Shown here in pieces: positions 1-7,024 of a stretch of 64,000 bases of DNA. The stretch is from Enterococcus dispar ATCC 51266 (lineage in GTDB: Bacteria; Bacillota; Bacilli; Lactobacillales; Enterococcaceae). The notes under the pieces are model-generated. The model was not told the DNA's origin and did no database searches. It saw only the letters and a list, made by a program, of their open reading frames with translations. Within the stretch, counting starts at the first letter, position 1; each line of letters starts with the position of its first letter. The stretch spans positions 365,707 to 429,706 of the forward strand of contig NZ_KE136354.1 of NCBI RefSeq assembly GCF_000406945.1. Direction: 5' to 3'. The position numbers were made by a program, and so were the translations under genes.

Positions 1-3000
1 GTTGTGACTAAAGTTTATGACGGTGAAAACGGTAAAACTCCAGTTAAGGGTATAGATTACTTTGATGGAGAACCAGGTACTAATGGTCTTTCTGCCTATC
101 TGCATATACGGTATTCTCAAAACTCAAACGGGAATCCCATGACAGATGACCCTACTGGTGCTAAATATGTTGGTATGCAGGTATCACAGAACCCAAACCC
201 TTCAACGGTACCAGCAGATTATGACTGGACTTTGGTTAAGGGTGCAGATGGTATTCCTGGCGAGACTGGAGCAGATGGACAAACTAGCTATCTGCATATC
301 AAATACTCCAATGATGGCGGTCAAACATTCACTGGCAATGGCGGGGAAGATGTAGGAACTTGGATGGGTCAGTATGTTGACTTCACGCAGGCTGATAGCA
401 CGGATGTTAAAAAGTATGCATGGTCAAAAATCAAAGGCGAGGATGGACAAGATGGAGTAGCCGGTAAGGATGGTGTAGGACTAAAATCTACTGCTATCAC
501 ATACGCACAGAGCGCTTCTGGTACTGTCGCTCCTTCAAGTGGATGGACAGTGCAAGTCCCCACGTTGGTTAAAGGTCAGTATCTCTGGACTAAGACAGTC
601 TGGACATACACTGACAATACCAATGAGACTGGCTATACCGTTAGCTATAACGCCAAAGATGGAAACAATGGACAGGACGGTATTGCCGGTAAGGATGGCG
701 TGGGTATTAAATCAACCAAAATTGAGTATGCTTCAAGTACATCAGGTACAACTAAACCTGGCGTGGGGTGGTCATTGACAATTCCAACAGTTCCTAATGG
801 TCAATTCCTGTGGACACGTACTACTTGGACTTATGATGACAATACAACCGAACAAGGTTTCAGCGTTGCTAAAATGGGCGACAAAGGGGATAAAGGTGAC
901 AAAGGCGACCCTGGTAATCAGGGTATTCCTGGCACTCCTGGTGAAAACGGTAAAACGCCATACACACACTACGCCTACGCTTGGTCAGCAGATGGTACAG
1001 ATAGATTTACGGATACGTATCCTAATGAAAATTTGTTAAGTACAGGCATTGTTACAGAAAAATCGTGGATAAATACGGATGGAAGCATTCAAGAGCTTGC
1101 AAATGGCTTTATTACTAATTTCATACCAGTATCATATGGAGATATTTTTACACTTACTCAAGTTGATACACAAGCTACAGTTGGTGCTGTTGCCCTATAT
1201 GACACAGATAAACAATTTCTGTCTCGTGCATTTTCAAGCAACGCGAGCATTTTTAACTTTAAAATAAATAATGCAAGTGCTGCGTATATGCGCATCACTG
1301 AAAAATCTTCTACAGGAACCTTAAAAAAAGGTATTAAACTTGAAGTAGGAGATAAACAAACAATCTACACTCCCTCACCATCAGACGATTTTGAAAACGC
1401 CTATCCAACGTACAGCGGAACCTACACAGACTACACTGCACAAGACAGCCAAAACCCTGATGATTACACGTGGACACGTATCTTAGGTGAAAGTGGACAG
1501 GATGGTAAAGATGGCGTTGCGGGTAAAGACGGTGTAGGGATTAAAACTACGACAGTAACTTACGCTCTGTCTGACAGCGGCACTACAGCTCCAACGTCTG
1601 GCTGGACGGCTACTGTACCAACGCTCATTAAAGGTAAGTACCTGTGGACTAAATCAGTCTGGACGTATACAGACAATAGCACAGAAACTGGGTATTCTGT
1701 CACTTATGTAGCTAAAGACGGCAATGACGGCCAAGATGGTATTGCTGGTAAAGATGGCGTGGGTATCAAGTCTACTGCAATCACTTATGCTGTGTCATCA
1801 AGTGGGACTACAGCACCATCAAGTGGATGGGTTGCTTCTCCACCAACGGCTGCAGCTGGTCAATACCTCTGGACTAAAACTGTGTGGACGTATACAGATA
1901 ATAGCACAGAGACTGGCTACTCCGTAGGTAAAATGGGGACTAATGGTTCTCAAGGACCAGCTGGTAACGGCATTGCTTCCACGGCAATTACTTACCAAGC
2001 TTCCACATCAGGTACCACTGCTCCAACCGGTACCTGGTCAACTACTATTCCAAATGTAGCTGCCAATCAGTATCTCTGGACACGGACGGTAATTTCTTAC
2101 ACCAACAGCACCAGTTCCACTGCATATTCTGTAGGGAAAATGGGTGCCAATGGCGCAAATGGTTCTGACGGTAAGGATGGCGAGGATGGAAGTAATGGCA
2201 TTAGCGTATCCTCAGTGGTGGAAGAATATTACGTTTCCACTTCACCAACTAGTCAAGCAGGTGGCAGCTGGTCTACCACTGTGCCAAATAACGCAGACCC
2301 AAATAAATATATCTGGCGCAGGCTAAAGACAACTATGTCAGACAGTACAGTAACGTATACTAATCCTGCATTGATCCAAGGCATGACAGGTATCTATCCG
2401 TACATTGGGCCAACTCAGCCTGCTAACCCCAAAGAAAATCAACAGTGGTGGAAGTCTGATAGTAGCGGTAATGTCACTAATTTTTACGTTTACAAGTCTG
2501 GCTCATGGCAGGGTCAAACAATTCAGCAGTCAGTATTGAATATTATTGAGTTAAATGCTGTAAGAATACTTGGGTCAACTATCACAGGGACAACAATAAA
2601 TACCTCTATTCTAAATAATTCAGGTACCTACCAAGACAGTGGCGCAACAATTATATATAACAGCACCTATAATGGGAATATAACCGCAGATTGGGCTGTT
2701 GAGAATAGCACTCAGAATGGAACATTTATCTTATCTCCAAGAAATTTGGCGGCTATCTCTTACACTGATGCAGCACGTAAAAATCCGGGCTGGCATTGGG
2801 TTATTGACAATAATGGTATTGATGTTGGCAATCCATCCTATTCTGCAATTTATGGCGGCGAAGGCATTACTATTTATAATGCGCAGTTATCTCCCGCATA
2901 TGGCAGAGTGAAGCTTGAATTTCAAGATTTAATGTCATTGCCAGAGCGTGAAGTACAAAGTTATGCTTCGGGTTGGGGGGCATACTCAGATACCAACAAG

Positions 3001-3306
3001 CCACGGGCGAGCAGACAAGGAAGACAGGTTCAATTATTTGGAGCGTTTAAAAATACAAGCAATTTAACAGGAGGCACAAGTGCTCGAACTATGGGGACAC
3101 TACCAGTAGGTTTCAGGCCTAAAGCGGACTATAATACTATGGCAAAAGGCAGCGCTGCTTTAATATTCATGTTGATAATTAGAGCTAACGGGAATATTGA
3201 TTGTGCGTACATTATGGGGCCTAGCGGGACTTCCTATGGCTTTCCGGAAGTAGCGGCAGGATCAATTTTTAACATCTCGTGTTCCTTTGTCGCAGCAGAT
3301 ATTTAG
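1..3306 (+). CDS. Phage tail fibre / receptor-binding protein with collagen-like repeats (5' partial)
   Basis: The frame is open to base 1, so the gene starts left of the window and only about 1,100 C-terminal residues are seen. It alternates collagen-like Gly-X-Y stretches (GKDGVAGKDG, GDKGDKGDKGDPG) with about six copies of a 60-75 residue module of the form GVGIKSTAITYA...SGTTAPSSGW...GQYLWTKTVWTYTDN...TGYS. Between repeats two and three, around residues 340-465, lies a segment that reads like an inserted carbohydrate-binding domain (ENLLSTGIVTEKSWINTDGS). The C-terminal 100 residues look like a receptor-binding head. Such fibres sit at the siphophage tail tip and bind the host wall. The lysis genes follow directly, as in the late region of Lactobacillales prophages. 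Fibre function is inferred from composition and position. Confidence 0.85.
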   Translation, partial: VVTKVYDGENGKTPVKGIDYFDGEPGTNGLSAYLHIRYSQNSNGNPMTDDPTGAKYVGMQVSQNPNPSTVPADYDWTLVKGADGIPGETGADGQTSYLHIKYSNDGGQTFTGNGGEDVGTWMGQYVDFTQADSTDVKKYAWSKIKGEDGQDGVAGKDGVGLKSTAITYAQSASGTVAPSSGWTVQVPTLVKGQYLWTKTVWTYTDNTNETGYTVSYNAKDGNNGQDGIAGKDGVGIKSTKIEYASSTSGTTKPGVGWSLTIPTVPNGQFLWTRTTWTYDDNTTEQGFSVAKMGDKGDKGDKGDPGNQGIPGTPGENGKTPYTHYAYAWSADGTDRFTDTYPNENLLSTGIVTEKSWINTDGSIQELANGFITNFIPVSYGDIFTLTQVDTQATVGAVALYDTDKQFLSRAFSSNASIFNFKINNASAAYMRITEKSSTGTLKKGIKLEVGDKQTIYTPSPSDDFENAYPTYSGTYTDYTAQDSQNPDDYTWTRILGESGQDGKDGVAGKDGVGIKTTTVTYALSDSGTTAPTSGWTATVPTLIKGKYLWTKSVWTYTDNSTETGYSVTYVAKDGNDGQDGIAGKDGVGIKSTAITYAVSSSGTTAPSSGWVASPPTAAAGQYLWTKTVWTYTDNSTETGYSVGKMGTNGSQGPAGNGIASTAITYQASTSGTTAPTGTWSTTIPNVAANQYLWTRTVISYTNSTSSTAYSVGKMGANGANGSDGKDGEDGSNGISVSSVVEEYYVSTSPTSQAGGSWSTTVPNNADPNKYIWRRLKTTMSDSTVTYTNPALIQGMTGIYPYIGPTQPANPKENQQWWKSDSSGNVTNFYVYKSGSWQGQTIQQSVLNIIELNAVRILGSTITGTTINTSILNNSGTYQDSGATIIYNSTYNGNITADWAVENSTQNGTFILSPRNLAAISYTDAARKNPGWHWVIDNNGIDVGNPSYSAIYGGEGITIYNAQLSPAYGRVKLEFQDLMSLPEREVQSYASGWGAYSDTNKPRASRQGRQVQLFGAFKNTSNLTGGTSARTMGTLPVGFRPKADYNTMAKGSAALIFMLIIRANGNIDCAYIMGPSGTSYGFPEVAAGSIFNISCSFVAADI

Positions 3307-3315
3307 GAGGGAGCT

Positions 3316-3612
3316 ATGACAGATATGACAGATAACCAAGAGAGATTTAAAGAGCAATATATAGCTGATATTTTTGAGGGTACTGGTGAAATGGATGAGG
3401 AGTTGCTAAAACTCTTTGACGTTGTTTTAGCGGAGTTTAATGATAATTCTGATGATATGTCAGCGTTCATACAGGCGATTATTGATGAATACACACCACC
3501 GGAACCTAATGAATTAGAACAATTAAAACAGGAAAATGCAGAGCTTCGTCAGCGTCAAGAGATGTCTGAAGAGGCTCTTTTACAATTGTCAGACATGATT
3601 TTGTCAAAATAG
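3316..3612 (+). CDS. Small acidic phage protein, function unknown
   Basis: A 98-residue acidic protein with a predicted coiled-coil tail (residues about 60-90, ELEQLKQENAELRQRQEMSEEALL). A good ribosome binding site (GGAGGG) overlaps the fibre stop codon region, and the gene lies 9 bases behind it, so it is translated from the late transcript. Small Glu/Leu-rich proteins at this position are common in prophages of Firmicutes and may be chaperones or minor tail proteins. I do not recognise a specific family. Confidence 0.7.
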   Translation: MTDMTDNQERFKEQYIADIFEGTGEMDEELLKLFDVVLAEFNDNSDDMSAFIQAIIDEYTPPEPNELEQLKQENAELRQRQEMSEEALLQLSDMILSK

Positions 3613-3627
3613 AAAGGAGATTTTATT

Positions 3628-3768
3628 ATGTATTCAGCTTTAGAAATGCTATACGCCACACATGTGATTGAGGGCAAGCGAACGATTGAAAGTGTTCCCG
3701 CTTTGATCCGTGAAAATGTTGCTTTAATTGTCAACGATGCAAAAAAGCAAGAAGAAACAGAGCGATAA
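3628..3768 (+). CDS. CD1375-like small phage protein (46 aa)
   Basis: A 46-codon frame with an AAAGGAG ribosome binding site directly upstream. The peptide starts MYSALEMLYATHVIEGKRTI and continues with ESVPALIRENV. That matches the pattern Y-A-x-x-V-x-x-G-x-R-x-I-E-x-V-P seen in small proteins located between tail fibre and holin genes of many Firmicutes prophages (CD1375-type or XkdX-like). Its function is unknown. Position between fibre and lysis genes agrees with the family. Confidence 0.7.
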   Translation: MYSALEMLYATHVIEGKRTIESVPALIRENVALIVNDAKKQEETER

Positions 3769-3784
3769 AATATTTGGTAATTGG

Positions 3785-3819
3785 GACAATCGGTTTTATC
3801 GCCGGTTGTCTTTTATTTT
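3785..3819 (+). terminator. Stem-loop with T-rich tail in late operon
   Basis: GACAATCGG and CCGGTTGTC (3785-3793 / 3802-3810) form a 9-bp stem with one G-U pair, followed by TTTTATTTT. It lies between the 46-aa gene and the lysis genes, so it may be a partial terminator or a processing site. Confidence 0.6.
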
Positions 3820-3839
3820 GAAGCAAAGAGGGAATGTAG

Positions 3840-4247
3840 ATGGTAGTGTTGGATCAGATTAACGAATTTTTCAGGCAGTATTTTGGCGTTGGCTTGATTG
3901 GAGGAATTCTCTTTGCAGGACGGCAGTTTTGGAAACTCTACAAGGAGATTAAAAAGCGTAACGATCAGCTAGACGAATTGCTAAAAGGCCAAACAGAATT
4001 AGACACTCGACTGGACACTTTGGAGGTACAAGGCAATCTCCGCCAAGAAGCAAGCCTAGCCAGTCTCCACGACCGAATTTATGCATCATACGAAGTCATA
4101 TTAAAACGTGGAGCGGTAACGATGAAAGAACTAAACAACATGAGCCATCTGTGGAAAGCCTACAGTGGGCTCGGAGGAAACGGTACAGGACATGCGATGT
4201 ATGAACGCATCTGTGCCATGCCTGTAATCGAGAAGGAGGAAGAATAA
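3840..4247 (+). CDS. Membrane-anchored phage protein upstream of holin
   Basis: 135 residues: one N-terminal membrane segment (about residues 15-30, VGLIGGILFAG), a basic/coiled-coil stretch (residues 38-65), and a C-terminal domain with the string HDRIYASYEVILKRG and LWKAYSGLGGNGTG. That C-terminal pattern recurs in proteins located just before holins in streptococcal and enterococcal phages. It probably belongs to the lysis module, but its precise role is not established. It ends 3 bases before the holin start, which indicates co-translation. Confidence 0.7.
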   Translation: MVVLDQINEFFRQYFGVGLIGGILFAGRQFWKLYKEIKKRNDQLDELLKGQTELDTRLDTLEVQGNLRQEASLASLHDRIYASYEVILKRGAVTMKELNNMSHLWKAYSGLGGNGTGHAMYERICAMPVIEKEEE

Positions 4248-4250
4248 CAA

Positions 4251-4466
4251 ATGCCAAAATTTAAATTAACAGATGAACAGTATGCAATTTTGAAATGGGC
4301 GGTATCTATTGTGATGCCTGCTTTGGGTGTATTTGTTGGTGTGGTGGGTAAAACAATCGGTTGGGAGTTAACAGATTCAGTGTTGACAATCTGGACAGCA
4401 TTTACCGCTCTTCTTGGTACTTGCATGGGAGTTTCAAGTTATCACTACAACAAGGAGGATAAATAA
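4251..4466 (+). CDS. Phage holin (Dp-1 type)
   Basis: 71 residues with two hydrophobic segments (about residues 13-33 and 42-60), a short turn between them and a charged tail (YHYNKEDK). Length, topology and the string EQYAILKWAVSIVMPALGVF agree with the Dp-1-like holin family. It would form inner-membrane lesions that release the endolysin encoded next. The stop codon is 1 base before the endolysin start codon. Confidence 0.85.
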   Translation: MPKFKLTDEQYAILKWAVSIVMPALGVFVGVVGKTIGWELTDSVLTIWTAFTALLGTCMGVSSYHYNKEDK

Positions 4467-4467
4467 T

Positions 4468-5235
4468 ATGTCATATACATTCAATCGTGAATTTGCTTTA
4501 GCGGCTAATGAGGGTTCTAGTCAAAAAGCTCAAAATCTATATGTGATTGTTCATGAAACTGCTAATCCAACCGCTACTGGACGCAACGAAGCAACTTATA
4601 TGAAACGAAATTGGAGAAACGCGTACACACAATTTATCATTGGCGATGGTGGTATTATCTATTTAATTGGGGAACCCGGCTATGTTGCTTATGGCGCGTT
4701 GTCAGCTAATCCATATTCACCAGTACAAATTGAATTACAACATACGAAAGATAAAACGATGTTTCAAAAAAATTATGCAGCTTATATCTGGTTAATACGC
4801 TGGGCTTGTGATAAGTATAATATTCCTAAAACGTTAGATGCTGGAAAAGCAGGTACAAAAGGAGTTAAATCTCATAAGTGGGTCTCAGATAATATTGAAG
4901 GTGACCACCAAGACCCATATAGCTATCTAGCTAGTATGGGAATCAGCAAATCGCAATTTGCAAAAGATATAGCGAACGGAGTGAACCAATCGGCGAACAC
5001 GACTAATAATACACGTAAAAGACAGACAGTTAACGTTTACTGGTTCACTTATGGGTCATCTGGTCATAAAGCAGTAATCGACTATTGTAAAAAATACGGT
5101 TGGAGCTACAAAGAAGAGCGTAACAAGAATAGCGTCAAAATTAAAATTGGGACGTTCAACCAAAACTCTGATAATAAATTTGCTTTAGAAAAATGGTTGG
5201 CAAATAAAAATTATAATTATGATGTAACCATTTAA
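4468..5235 (+). CDS. Phage endolysin, N-acetylmuramoyl-L-alanine amidase
   Basis: 255 residues from ATG 4468, chosen because AAGGAGG ends ten bases upstream; an earlier in-frame start at 4414 would overlap most of the holin C-terminus. Residues 20-150 form an Amidase_2 (T7 lysozyme-like) domain with probable zinc ligands H29 (VIVHETAN), H136 (SHKWVS) and H147 (GDHQDP). Residues about 185-255 form a C-terminal domain (VNVYWFTYGSSGHKAVIDY) likely to bind the cell wall. It cleaves the MurNAc-L-Ala bond in peptidoglycan at lysis. Confidence 0.92.
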   Translation: MSYTFNREFALAANEGSSQKAQNLYVIVHETANPTATGRNEATYMKRNWRNAYTQFIIGDGGIIYLIGEPGYVAYGALSANPYSPVQIELQHTKDKTMFQKNYAAYIWLIRWACDKYNIPKTLDAGKAGTKGVKSHKWVSDNIEGDHQDPYSYLASMGISKSQFAKDIANGVNQSANTTNNTRKRQTVNVYWFTYGSSGHKAVIDYCKKYGWSYKEERNKNSVKIKIGTFNQNSDNKFALEKWLANKNYNYDVTI

Positions 5236-5242
5236 AATTAAA

Positions 5243-5280
5243 AGCCCTGGTCTCTTAGTTGAGGTCAGGGCTATTTTTTT
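5243..5280 (+). terminator. Terminator of phage late operon
   Basis: AGCCCTG (5243-5249) pairs with CAGGGCT (5266-5272), then ATTTTTTT follows. It closes the lysis cassette and isolates the cargo operon. Confidence 0.85.
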
Positions 5281-5297
5281 GCAATTTTTTTACATTC

Positions 5298-5342
5298 ATA
5301 GTATATTTCGCTTTACTATAATAGTAAACCGTGCTATACTAT
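5298..5342 (+). promoter_or_regulatory. Promoter inside a 45-bp concentric palindrome (operator)
   Basis: TTTACT (5312-5317), a 17-base spacer and TATACT (5335-5340) make a good sigma-A promoter. The inner dyad TTTACTA-TAA-TAGTAAA (5312-5328) covers the -35 box. The outer dyad ATAGTATA (5298-5305) / TATACTAT (5335-5342) covers the -10 box. Both are centred on base 5320. A dimeric or tetrameric repressor bound here would block the promoter; the HTH protein encoded at 5780 is the obvious candidate. Confidence 0.7.
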
Positions 5343-5382
5343 ATATGTAGATGAGGGAAGCACAAAGAAAGGATTGAGTGAA

Positions 5383-5763
5383 ATGACTAAATCAGAAATT
5401 TTTAAATTAGCACACACTTGGACGAAGAAAGCTTTTGAAGACAATCGAGCAGAAGGTTCTTATTTAGCTCATTTTTCTAAATTCTTAAAACGTGCTTACC
5501 AAGTTGCAAAACAAGCTGTCCCTGAAGATGCAGTTGCATTTGGATCCAGCAGCACAAAATTTAAAGGCGTTAAAATTTGGTTTGCTGCAAAAGAATACGG
5601 GGTTGGACGCAAAGCTCAACGAGAAGCACAAGGCAAGTTAGCAGTTAAAATGATGAATGACGTTCAGGTGCAAAAGGAAACTGAAAAAGCTGTTTTATTA
5701 ACGTTTAACACAGCGTATGGCGAAAGCAAAAAATGGTTCCCTAAAAGTGTATTAGTAGCGTGA
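5383..5763 (+). CDS. Prophage cargo protein of unknown function
   Basis: 126 residues from ATG 5383, preceded by AAAGAAAGGA at good spacing; a TTG at 5374 would be too close to it. The N-terminal 45 residues are helical (SEIFKLAHTWTKKAFEDN). The C-terminal half has the pattern VQVQKETEKAVLLTF...KKWFPKS, resembling a small beta domain with a W-F-P-K-S ending that I have seen in assorted phage proteins. It is the first gene of an operon with the HTH protein at 5780 (16-base gap). I do not recognise a function; a partner role with the HTH protein is inference. Confidence 0.65.
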   Translation: MTKSEIFKLAHTWTKKAFEDNRAEGSYLAHFSKFLKRAYQVAKQAVPEDAVAFGSSSTKFKGVKIWFAAKEYGVGRKAQREAQGKLAVKMMNDVQVQKETEKAVLLTFNTAYGESKKWFPKSVLVA

Positions 5764-5779
5764 AAAAGGAGGAAAAATC

Positions 5780-6265
5780 ATGATTTTGAATAAAGAATAT
5801 GACTATTTAACAGCGTCAGGTAAGCATGAATCAATTAGCGGTAAAGTTAGCCCATCTAATCTGAAGCGAGCAAACGTCTCAAATGAATTAATAAAAAAAT
5901 ACACTTTAGCTCACGACAGGGTTCAGACAATATCAGGACTAAAAAATTCACCAGGCTATGCTACTGAAAACGGAAAGCTTAAATTCGAATCTGATACCGT
6001 AGAAGCAAAGAAAGAATTGAAAGCTGCACATAAATCCATTGAAGATTTTTTAGAGAAACAGCAGATGTTAAATTTTGGCATTATTGACTTGCAAAAGGTT
6101 TTAAAACTACTAAACTCTGACATTTCGGCATATCAAATTGAAAAAAATACTGGTATAAGCCGTATGGCGATTGGGAATTTAAAAAACGGAACGTCAGATG
6201 TCTCAAAGATGATTGTTAAGAATGCTTATACACTCAGTGAATATGCTAAATCGCTTGGAATGTAG
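5780..6265 (+). CDS. Helix-turn-helix protein of prophage cargo operon
   Basis: 161 residues, start ATG 5780 behind AAAAAGGAGG. Residues about 112-158 look like an XRE-type helix-turn-helix (SAYQIEKNTGISRMAIGNLK). The N-terminal 110 residues are mostly helical and not recognised. The layout (unknown protein, then HTH protein, behind a palindromic promoter at 5298-5342) resembles autoregulated two-gene modules such as toxin-antitoxin or immunity pairs. That functional reading is inference. Confidence 0.65.
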   Translation: MILNKEYDYLTASGKHESISGKVSPSNLKRANVSNELIKKYTLAHDRVQTISGLKNSPGYATENGKLKFESDTVEAKKELKAAHKSIEDFLEKQQMLNFGIIDLQKVLKLLNSDISAYQIEKNTGISRMAIGNLKNGTSDVSKMIVKNAYTLSEYAKSLGM

Positions 6266-6273
6266 TTGAGCCT

Positions 6274-6729
6274 ATGCCGAAAAAATATGATTTAATTGAT
6301 AAACGATTTGGAAAGTTAGTGGTTAAGAAGAAAGGTAATGCCACGAAGCAGGGGCATATGTGGGAATGTGTCTGTGATTGTGGCAATGTAGCTATCTACA
6401 GGACATCAATGCTAATTTCTGGAGATGCAGTTAGTTGTGGATGCCTACGTCACGATCCCAGCATGAAGCGTAACGAAGCAAGAAAAGCTCAAAAGGTAAA
6501 CGGAGTGGAGTTATTCCGCTTTGAAAACGATAAAGCTATGCCGTTCAACTCAACTGGCGTTAGAGGTGTATCTAAATATCAGTTGAAGAATGGAACAGCT
6601 AAATATGAAGCTAAGATAGTCATTAATGGTACTACATATCGTAAAAAAGGATTTGATACTATTGAAGATGCTAAAAATTATCGCAAACAGCTAGAAGAAT
6701 TATACTTACCAAAAAAGAGCCAAAAATAA
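6274..6729 (+). CDS. AP2-domain phage DNA-binding protein with Cys-rich N-terminus
   Basis: 151 residues. The N-terminal part (residues 5-60) has DLIDKRFGKLVV followed by C32, C34, C36, C55 and C57 (CVCDCG...SCGCL), a probable zinc ribbon common in phage AP2 proteins. Residues 93-143 (STGVRGVSKY...YRKKGFDTIEDAKNYRKQ) match the AP2/ERF-type DNA-binding fold. Many relatives also carry an HNH nuclease; none is seen here, so it probably binds DNA without cutting. The ribosome binding site is weak (TTGAG) and the gene is 8 bases after the HTH gene, so translation may be coupled. Confidence 0.75.
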   Translation: MPKKYDLIDKRFGKLVVKKKGNATKQGHMWECVCDCGNVAIYRTSMLISGDAVSCGCLRHDPSMKRNEARKAQKVNGVELFRFENDKAMPFNSTGVRGVSKYQLKNGTAKYEAKIVINGTTYRKKGFDTIEDAKNYRKQLEELYLPKKSQK

Positions 6730-6741
6730 GGCTCTTTTTTT
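6714..6741 (+). terminator. Terminator of cargo operon
   Basis: AAAGAGCC (6714-6721) pairs with GGCTCTTT (6730-6737), followed by TTTT. The stem begins within the last codons of the AP2 gene. The gene on the other strand ends 7 bases beyond. Confidence 0.8.
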
Positions 6742-6747
6742 ATGCAA

Positions 6748-6942
6748 CTAACTTTTAGCAATAGTTTCCAAAAACTTCAACTTGTTGACGAAATAGAGAT
6801 AGTAATTATTTGCAAAATTTCGAACGATTTCTGGCGGGTTGTCATGATTAATTTTTACAATCTGTTCGCAAGTGTCATATACTACTGAGCGTACATAGTG
6901 ACCTTCTAATTTCACATAGCCAAATTCATTTTCAAAATACAT
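6748..6942 (-). CDS. Small protein downstream of uvrX, unknown
   Basis: 64 residues with a strong ribosome binding site (AAGGGGGA, 9 bases before ATG 6942). It has no membrane segment and is rich in aromatic residues (NNYYLYFVNKLKFL). It lies 82 bases after uvrX on the same strand and is probably in the same SOS-induced transcript. I do not recognise the family. Small genes in this position accompany uvrX on many enterococcal and lactobacillar plasmids and phages. Confidence 0.6.
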   Translation of the reverse strand: MYFENEFGYVKLEGHYVRSVVYDTCEQIVKINHDNPPEIVRNFANNYYLYFVNKLKFLETIAKS

Positions 6943-7024
6943 AAAAATTCCCCCTTCACATTGAGATACGTAAAAGGGGAGGGTAATTATTTTCTACTAT
7001 TATATTTATCGTTTATAGGATAGT

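Noticed and set aside
1-2300. Tail-fibre repeats as a possible CRISPR array
   Set aside because: The repeats are long, coding in frame, not palindromic and lack regular unique spacers.
4414-4467. Extended N-terminus of the endolysin
   Set aside because: It would read through the holin 3' end and lacks a ribosome binding site; AAGGAGG stands before ATG 4468.
5298-5305. ATAGTATA in the prophage operator, identical to the ppdK repeats
   Set aside because: An AT-rich octamer occurs by chance; here it is part of a different dyad with no spacing relation to the ppdK sites.
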